From Sphingomonadales bacterium (lineage in GTDB: Bacteria; Pseudomonadota; Alphaproteobacteria; Sphingomonadales; Sphingomonadaceae), in NCBI GenBank assembly GCA_025351405.1, contig JANXVZ010000037.1:1-64000 (forward strand): a DNA stretch of 64,000 nucleotides. The letters are read 5' to 3'. Within the stretch, counting starts at the first letter, position 1. Each line of letters starts with the position of its first letter. Positions 55,365-64,000 of the stretch are shown in pieces. The translations under genes and the position numbers were made by a program. The notes below the pieces were generated by a model, which worked only from the letters and a program-made list of their open reading frames with translations, was not told where the DNA came from and did no database searches.

Positions 55365-55988
55365 ATGGGGTTTTACAGCGAACGCATATTCCCGTGGTTG
55401 CTCGATCGCAGCCTCGATGTGCCGGGCATCAATTCTCGCCGCGCGGCGTTGGTCGCCGATGCCGCCGGCGAGGTGCTAGAGATCGGCTTTGGCAGTGGTG
55501 CGACCTTGCCATGGTATGATGCCGCCAAGGTGCGGCGGCTGACGGTTGTGGAACCATCCGAAGGCATGAACCGGCGCGCCGCCGCGCGCATCGCGGCAAG
55601 CGCCATTCCGGTCATGTCGGTGCCGGGGGCAGGCGAGATGCTGCCGTTCACCGATGCCAGCTTCGATACGGTGGTGACCTGCCTGACCTTGTGCAGTGTT
55701 GCCGATCCGCCGCGCGTGCTGGCAGAGATTCGTCGTGTCCTGCGCCCCGGCGGGCGCTTCCTGTTCCTGGAGCATGTCGCCAGCGAAAATGCCGGCCGGC
55801 GGCGCTGGCAGGTGCGGTTGACGCCGTTGCAGACGGTGATCGGCGTTGGCTGTCACCTCGATCGCGACAGCGCGGCGGCGGTGCGGGCCGCGGGTTTCAC
55901 GCTGCCGCCGCTCGAACAGGCGATCGAACCGGCGTTTGGCGTCGTGGCGCCGCTGGTCCCGCTTATTTCGGGGTCGGCGGTGCGTTGA
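55365..55988 (+). CDS. Class I SAM-dependent methyltransferase
   Basis: VLEIGFGSGATLPWYDAAKVRRLTVVEPSEGM...DTVVTCLTLCSVADPPRVLAEIRRVLRPGGRFLFLEHV. Confidence 0.9.
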   Translation: MGFYSERIFPWLLDRSLDVPGINSRRAALVADAAGEVLEIGFGSGATLPWYDAAKVRRLTVVEPSEGMNRRAAARIAASAIPVMSVPGAGEMLPFTDASFDTVVTCLTLCSVADPPRVLAEIRRVLRPGGRFLFLEHVASENAGRRRWQVRLTPLQTVIGVGCHLDRDSAAAVRAAGFTLPPLEQAIEPAFGVVAPLVPLISGSAVR

Positions 55989-56784
55989 CGTCGCTGGGAG
56001 GTGCGGCGGGTGGCACGGCGGGCGGTGCGTCACCGGGCGGCAGCGCCTCGTCGTCTTCCTGCGGCGGATTGCCGTCGTAATAGGCGTTCTGCCGACTTTG
56101 CAGATAGGCCGACCGTACCGTGGCATATTCGTCAAGGCTGCCCGACAGCACGCCATCGGCGCCAGCGTCGACCAGCCTTGACCTCAGGTTGATGACACGA
56201 ACGCTGATCTGGCCGGCCTTGTAGAGCAGGGTCGGGTGGAAGACAGCGTTGCGGATATAGTCACCGGGATCGAGCCTGAGATCGCCGGCCAGGCCGACCC
56301 CGTCACGCACCGTCGAAGGGCCAAAGAAGGGCAGCACGACGAACGGCCCCGACTTTATGCCCCACACCGCGAACGTCTGCCCGAAATCTTCCTGCTCCTC
56401 GGGGCGGCCCATGCCCGTCGCGACGTCGGCGAGGCCGCCGACACCCAATGTGGTGTTGATGATGAAGCGATCGAGGGTGCGGAAGGCCTGCTTGATCTTG
56501 CCCTGGAGCACGGCGTTGACGAAGCTCAGCGGCTCTTCATAATTGCCGACGGCATTGGTGACGCCGTTGCGCACCGGCTGCGGCAACACGGTGCGATAGA
56601 CGTTGACGACCGGCCGCAGCGCATATTTGTCGAGCTTCTTGTTGAAGGCATAAACGCGGCGGTTGCTCTTTTCCCACGGGTCGGCCTGGGCCTGCGCCGA
56701 ACTGCCGATGCGCGGCGTGGCGCAGCCCGAAAGGCCGACGAGCAGCAGCGGCATGACGATGTGAAGCAAGCTGAATTGACGCAT
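55963..56784 (-). CDS. mlaA: MlaA/VacJ family lipoprotein
   Basis: Lipobox LVGLSGC; DPWEKSNRRVYAFNKKLDKYALRPVVNVYRTVLPQPVRNGVTNAVGNYEEPLSFVNAVLQGK. Confidence 0.92.
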   Translation of the reverse strand: MRQFSLLHIVMPLLLVGLSGCATPRIGSSAQAQADPWEKSNRRVYAFNKKLDKYALRPVVNVYRTVLPQPVRNGVTNAVGNYEEPLSFVNAVLQGKIKQAFRTLDRFIINTTLGVGGLADVATGMGRPEEQEDFGQTFAVWGIKSGPFVVLPFFGPSTVRDGVGLAGDLRLDPGDYIRNAVFHPTLLYKAGQISVRVINLRSRLVDAGADGVLSGSLDEYATVRSAYLQSRQNAYYDGNPPQEDDEALPPGDAPPAVPPAAPPSDVNAPPTPK

Positions 56785-56886
56785 ATGTTTCTTTTGCCGG
56801 GGATTTTCGCGTCGCACAATGGTCCGAAGTCGGCAACGCGGCATGACGTTTTCCGGCGGGATCGTGCCCGGCGCTCCTTGACACAT

Positions 56887-56902
56887 ATAAAGATATCTTT
56901 AT
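56887..56902. promoter_or_regulatory. Perfect 16-bp palindrome ATAAAGATATCTTTAT overlapping the ArsR/methyltransferase start codon
   Basis: acacATAAAGAT-class site: ATAAAGAT|ATCTTTAT at 56887-56902; ATG begins at 56901. Confidence 0.65.
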
Positions 56903-57860
56903 GTCCCATTCCGGTATGCAACCGCTGCTCGATATTTTCCGCGCACTGGCCGATCCGACCCGGGTCCGCATCCTGCTGCTCGTGCGGCGCATGGAGCTTT
57001 CGGTCGGCGAGCTGGCCGCCGTGCTGGAGCAGAGCCAGCCGCGCGTGTCACGGCATTTGCGGATCCTGGGCGATGCGGGGCTGGTGAGCCGCGCCAAGGA
57101 GGGGGCCTGGGTGTTCGTGCGGCTCGGCAACAAGGCGTTGAGCGACCCGGTGCTTGCCGCCATCGACGCCATTTCGCCGGATATCGGTACTGCCGACCGG
57201 GCCAGGCTTGTCGATGTCCGCGCCGAGCGCGCCGCCGCTGCCGACGCCTGGTTTGCCGTCCATGCCGCCGATTGGGACCGTGAACGCTCGTTGCACATCG
57301 CCGAAAGCGCCGTCGAGGCGGAAATCCTGTCGGCGTTGGGGGATCGCCCGCTCGGCGCGCTGGTCGATATCGGCACCGGCACCGGCCGCATGATCGAACT
57401 GCTTGGCGCGCGGGCCGCGAGTGCCCTCGGCATCGACAGGTCACCCGAAATGCTGCGTCTGGCGCGCGGCCGTATCGATGCGTCGGGCCTCGAACATGCC
57501 GAAGTGCGGGCCGGCGACATGTATTCCTTGCCGCGCGCGTCGCATAGCGTCGATACCATCGTTCTGCACCAGGTGCTGCATTTTGCCGATGATCCGGCGG
57601 CGGTCATTGCCGAATCGGGCCGTATCCTTGCTGAAAACGGCCGGCTGCTGGTGGTCGACCTGGCGCCGCACGACCGGGAACAGTTGCGCGCCCAGCAGCG
57701 CCATGTCCGCCTTGGCTTCGCCGAAGACCAGGTTTGCGGCTGGATGCGCGACGCCGGACTCGAGCCATGCCACGTCAGCCACCTGCCGGCACGCGATGCG
57801 CTGGGGGTGACGCTGTGGCTCGGCACACGCCTCCCGACTTACGAAAGAGCCGCAGCATGA
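56901..57860 (+). CDS. ArsR family HTH regulator fused to SAM-dependent methyltransferase domain (SahR-like)
   Basis: ALADPTRVRILLLVRRMELSVGELAAVLEQSQPRVSRHLRILGDAGLV plus LVDIGTGTGRMIELLGARAASALGIDRSPEMLRLAR; in operon with metF/metH. Confidence 0.88.
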   Translation: MSHSGMQPLLDIFRALADPTRVRILLLVRRMELSVGELAAVLEQSQPRVSRHLRILGDAGLVSRAKEGAWVFVRLGNKALSDPVLAAIDAISPDIGTADRARLVDVRAERAAAADAWFAVHAADWDRERSLHIAESAVEAEILSALGDRPLGALVDIGTGTGRMIELLGARAASALGIDRSPEMLRLARGRIDASGLEHAEVRAGDMYSLPRASHSVDTIVLHQVLHFADDPAAVIAESGRILAENGRLLVVDLAPHDREQLRAQQRHVRLGFAEDQVCGWMRDAGLEPCHVSHLPARDALGVTLWLGTRLPTYERAAA

Positions 57861-58798
57861 CCATGCCGACTGTCCAGATCGCCGCAGCGGTTCGCGCAAC
57901 CGATGCGCCGCTTTATGCCGACCTGCCCGGCGACGTGGCGGTGAGCTTCGAATTCTTCCCGCCCAAGACCGAAGCCATGGAAAAGACGCTGTGGGAATCG
58001 GTCGAGACGCTCAAACCGCTGACGCCGCGCTTTGTTTCGGTCACCTATGGCGCAGGCGGATCGACGCGGGAACGCACCCATGCCACCGTTGCACGCATTG
58101 CCCGCGACACCGCGATTTCCGCCGCCGCCCACCTTACCTGTGTCAACGCCAGTCGTGACGAGATCGATACGATCGCCGACGCCTATTGGCAGGCGGGGGT
58201 TCGCCACATCGTCGCGCTGCGCGGTGATCCGCCGGTCAAGGACGGGCGCTTCGAGCCGCATCCCCGGGGCTATGCCAGTTCGTCGGACCTCGTCTCCGGG
58301 TTGAAGCGGCTGCATGATTTCGAGATATCGGTGGGCGTCTATCCCGAAGTCCACCCCGAGGCCGCCAGCGCCAGTGCCGACCTCGACGCCTTCAAGGCCA
58401 AGCTCGATGCCGGGGCCAGCCGCGGCATCAGCCAGTTCTTTTTCGAACCCGAGACCTTCTTCCGCTTTCGCGATGCCGCCGCTGCCGCCGGGGTCGATGC
58501 CGAAATCGTGCCCGGCATCCTTCCCGTCACCAACTTTGCCAACCTGCAGCGCATGGCCGGGCCGTGCGGGACGACGGTGCCGGCATGGATGTCGCGGTTG
58601 TTCGAAGGTCTCGACAACAAGCCCGAGGCGCGCCAACTCGTCGCGGCGAGTGTCGCTGCGGAACTGTGCCGCAGGCTGTATAGCGGCGGCGTCCGTCACT
58701 TCCACTTCTACACGCTGAACCGGGCGGAACTCGCCTACGCCATTTGTCATATGCTCGGGGTGCGACCACCCCATCCCGCATTCGAGGTTGCCGCATGA
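57857..58798 (+). CDS. metF: Methylenetetrahydrofolate reductase
   Basis: VSFEFFPPKTEAMEKTLWESVETLKPLTPRFVSVTYGAGGSTRERT...HIVALRGDPP. Confidence 0.95.
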   Translation: MTMPTVQIAAAVRATDAPLYADLPGDVAVSFEFFPPKTEAMEKTLWESVETLKPLTPRFVSVTYGAGGSTRERTHATVARIARDTAISAAAHLTCVNASRDEIDTIADAYWQAGVRHIVALRGDPPVKDGRFEPHPRGYASSSDLVSGLKRLHDFEISVGVYPEVHPEAASASADLDAFKAKLDAGASRGISQFFFEPETFFRFRDAAAAAGVDAEIVPGILPVTNFANLQRMAGPCGTTVPAWMSRLFEGLDNKPEARQLVAASVAAELCRRLYSGGVRHFHFYTLNRAELAYAICHMLGVRPPHPAFEVAA

Positions 58799-59837
58799 GT
58801 GTTTCCAATCGCTTTCGCGCCGAAGCTGCCAAGCGCATCCTGATCAAGGACGGCCCCTATGGCACCGCCATCCAGGGCCTGGGCCTCCAGGAGGCGGACT
58901 ATCGCGGCGACCTGGTGGTGACGCATGACCAGAAGGGCAACAACGACCTGCTCAACCTGACGCGCCCCGCCGCCATCGCCGGGGTCTGCGATTCGTACAT
59001 CGCGGCGGGGGCGGACCTGCTCGCCACCAACACCTTCAACGCCAACCGCATCAGCCAGGCCGATTATGGCTGCGAGGCGCTGGTCGGCGACATCAACCGC
59101 GCCGCGGCCCGGATCACGCGGGAATGTGCCGATCGCGCCACCGCCGCCGATGGCCGGCCGCGCTTCGTCGCCGGCGCGCTGGGACCGACCAACAAGACGC
59201 TGTCGCTGTCCCCGCGGGTTTCGGACCCCGGCTATCGCGAAGTCGATTTCGATGGCGTCAAGGACGTCTATCGCGAGCAGATCGACGCGCTGGTGGAGGG
59301 CGGCGTCGATATCATCCTCATCGAGACGGTGTTCGATACGTTGAACGCCAAGGCCGCCGCCTTTGCCGCGATGGAAGCCGGCGAGGCGCTGGGCTGCGAA
59401 CTGCCGATCATGCTGTCGATGACGCTGACCGACCTGTCGGGGCGCAATCTGAGCGGCCAGACGGTGGAGGCCTTCTGGCATTCGATCCGCCATGTGAAGC
59501 CGCTGTCGGTCGGCCTCAACTGTTCGTTCGGTGCCACCGAATTGCGCCCGCACGTCGTCGCGCTGGCCAAGGTCGCCGATACGCTGCTCCAGGTCTATCC
59601 CAATGCCGGGTTGCCCAACGATCTTGGCGAATATGACGAGGCGCCGGATACCACCGGGGGGCTTGTCGGCGACTGGGCGGCGACCGGCCTGATCAATATT
59701 GTCGGCGGCTGTTGCGGCACGACGCCGGCGCACATCGCGGCGATGGCCGAGGCAGTGGGGGCGTATCCACCGCGGGTGGTGCCGCATGAGGGCGCAGCGC
59801 TGCGGCTGTCCGGCCTCGAAGCCTTTAGTTTCGCCGC

Positions 59838-59841
<4 letters not shown>
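58795..59841 (+). CDS. metH: Homocysteine S-methyltransferase family protein (MetH N-terminal module)
   Basis: [26 protein letters not shown]...[18 protein letters not shown]...GLNCSFGA...[18 protein letters not shown]. Confidence 0.93.
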
Positions 59842-62543
<2,702 letters not shown>

Positions 62544-62664
62544 GCGCGGCCCGTTGCTGGGGCCGTTGCTGTCCTACGCGCGCCTCGACGTCTATCGTTG
62601 CGACACGCGCTCATTCTCATTGTCACGGACTCGATAGCGCCACCGCGGTTGTGGCCGAAACGAA

Positions 62665-62705
62665 TTGGAAGGTCAGGAAAACGCCGTACGGGGCTGACCT
62701 TCCAA
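62665..62705. repeat. Perfect 12-bp inverted repeat TTGGAAGGTCAG-N17-CTGACCTTCCAA
   Basis: Arms 62665-62676 and 62694-62705, followed by an A-run on + strand. Confidence 0.75.
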
Positions 62706-62777
62706 AAAAAATGCCAATGAAATCAAGCCGGGCAAAAAGGCGCTGTTTTTCGCGACGGCCGTTTGGCCGGGTGCGAA

Positions 62778-63479
62778 TCAGCCGGGGATCCATCCGCTGC
62801 GGCGCGCCCGCAGCACCGAACCCATCAAGCCGAATGCCAGCACGAACATCGCCCATGTCGACGGCTCGGGAACATTGCCGACGGGGGTCGGATTGGTGAA
62901 CGACGCCGAAATCGTCACCGGGCCAAAGATCGTCGCACCCGGCGTCAGCCCGACATTGTTCTGCAGGCAGGTGGCGACGCCCGTGCAGGTGACACCGGTG
63001 AACAGGAAGGAAAACCCTGTCCCCGCCACGAAGCCGCCGTTGACGACAAGGGGAATGACATAATTTTGTCCCGGCGTGTTGAGCAGCAACGTCATCGACG
63101 TGCTGCCGTGCAAGCTGTTGTAAAAGAAGAAATTGGTGTTGGCCGGGTTGGATTGTGCAAAGGGCGCATTGGGGCCGGCCATCGGCGTGCTGGCGCCGTC
63201 ATAGCGGGTCACGAAGGAATATGTGCCGGTGTTGTAGCCCGGATCGCCGCCGGCAATGACTCCCGACAGGGTGAATGTCGACGTCGTGCCGTTGAATGTG
63301 CCGGCGCCTTGACCGACATCGAAGCTGCCGATGCCCGGAGCGATGGCGCCAAGGCCATAGAGCGTGAAGATCTCGTTGCTGGCGCCCAGCGATACGCTGA
63401 TCGCACTCGCCGGCACCGCACCGAGGATGGCGATCGCGGCAAATCCGTATTTGATGGCTGTGTTCACAACTGCCTCCAT
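62778..63479 (-). CDS. PEPxxWA-CTERM sorting domain-containing protein
   Basis: Signal peptide (IKYGFAAIAILGAVPASA) and C-terminal VPEPSTWAMFVLAFGLMGSVLRARRS. Confidence 0.92.
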   Translation of the reverse strand: MEAVVNTAIKYGFAAIAILGAVPASAISVSLGASNEIFTLYGLGAIAPGIGSFDVGQGAGTFNGTTSTFTLSGVIAGGDPGYNTGTYSFVTRYDGASTPMAGPNAPFAQSNPANTNFFFYNSLHGSTSMTLLLNTPGQNYVIPLVVNGGFVAGTGFSFLFTGVTCTGVATCLQNNVGLTPGATIFGPVTISASFTNPTPVGNVPEPSTWAMFVLAFGLMGSVLRARRSGWIPG

Positions 63480-63798
63480 GCTTGCGGTGATCGCTTCTGG
63501 GCTGGTGGATGTGGTCGCTGTTGGTGCTTTGCAGAAAGCGGCCCCCTCCCCGGAACGCCGCCCCCTCCAACGCATCCACCCTCTGGCACCGACATGGCAA
63601 TTGCGCCGTTTTGCAAACGGCCGGCGATGAATCGCCTGCCCCGAGCGCAAACGGGGGAGCCTGCAAATTCGGGGGATGCCCGGGATCGCCCCGCCATTTC
63701 TTGGCCCGCACCCGGTGGTGTCCCTGGCAAGCATTGCGTGTTGCGCGGTAGCGGGCGCACCGGCATGGTCTCGCCAACCCCCAATCGGAGCACCGAGC

Positions 63799-64000
63799 AT
63801 GAAATCAGCAGCCATCGCCGTCGCCATGCTGGCGCTTTTTCCCGTTGCGGCGACCGCCGCGCTCAAGTCCGCCACGATGGCGACAGCCCCGATGATCCTG
63901 CGGGGCAAGGTGGTCAGCTACGTCGCCCCCGACCTCGTCATCAAGGGTCGTGACGGCAAGGCGGTGACCCTGCAATTGGCGCCCGATGCCCAGGCCAGCA
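63799..64000 (+). CDS. Hypothetical exported protein (truncated by window end)
   Basis: MKSAAIAVAMLALFPVAATAALKSATMATAPMILRGKVVSYVAPDLVIKGRDGKAVTLQLAPDAQA; signal peptide; no stop before the window end. Confidence 0.7.
   Translation, partial: MKSAAIAVAMLALFPVAATAALKSATMATAPMILRGKVVSYVAPDLVIKGRDGKAVTLQLAPDAQAS

Noticed and set aside
56785-56900. SAM or cobalamin riboswitch upstream of the metF-metH operon
   Set aside because: No recognisable riboswitch core, and the palindrome over the start codon leaves almost no 5' UTR.

Overview
High-GC alphaproteobacterial chromosome segment. Gene content suggests Sphingomonadales (TonB-ExbB-ExbD-ExbD block, TonB-dependent receptor next to a TPR-sulfotransferase, PEPxxWA-CTERM protein, split MetH). 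Most genes are recognisable: pgsA-moaD-moaE, uvrC, a folM/folB-like pair, TonB/ExbBD, ABC exporter, PHB depolymerase, ABC-F, PepSY + PhoPQ-like two-component system, chorismate mutase, polyprenyl synthase, HWE histidine kinase, groESL with CIRCE, MlaA, and an ArsR/methyltransferase-metF-split metH operon, plus one tRNA-Arg(TCT). From about 29.7 to 50.5 kb lies a catabolic island (Rieske oxygenase, two tandem FAD/GcvT-type demethylating dehydrogenases, LysR regulators, ALDH, GMC oxidoreductase, enolase-superfamily enzyme, MFS, TBDR, PurU) that looks like degradation of an N-methylated or otherwise methylated compound. The standout is a 693-aa orphan protein (7207..9288). It carries four copies of a near-perfect cysteine ladder, C-x3-C-x3-C-x3-C-x3-C, followed by an unrecognised C-terminal domain. 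It sits alone behind an AT-rich promoter region with three GTAACGCG motifs and a long inverted repeat, in a segment that separates uvrC from pgsA. This is the best candidate for an undescribed system. All calls come from reading the sequence and ORF track; no searches were run.
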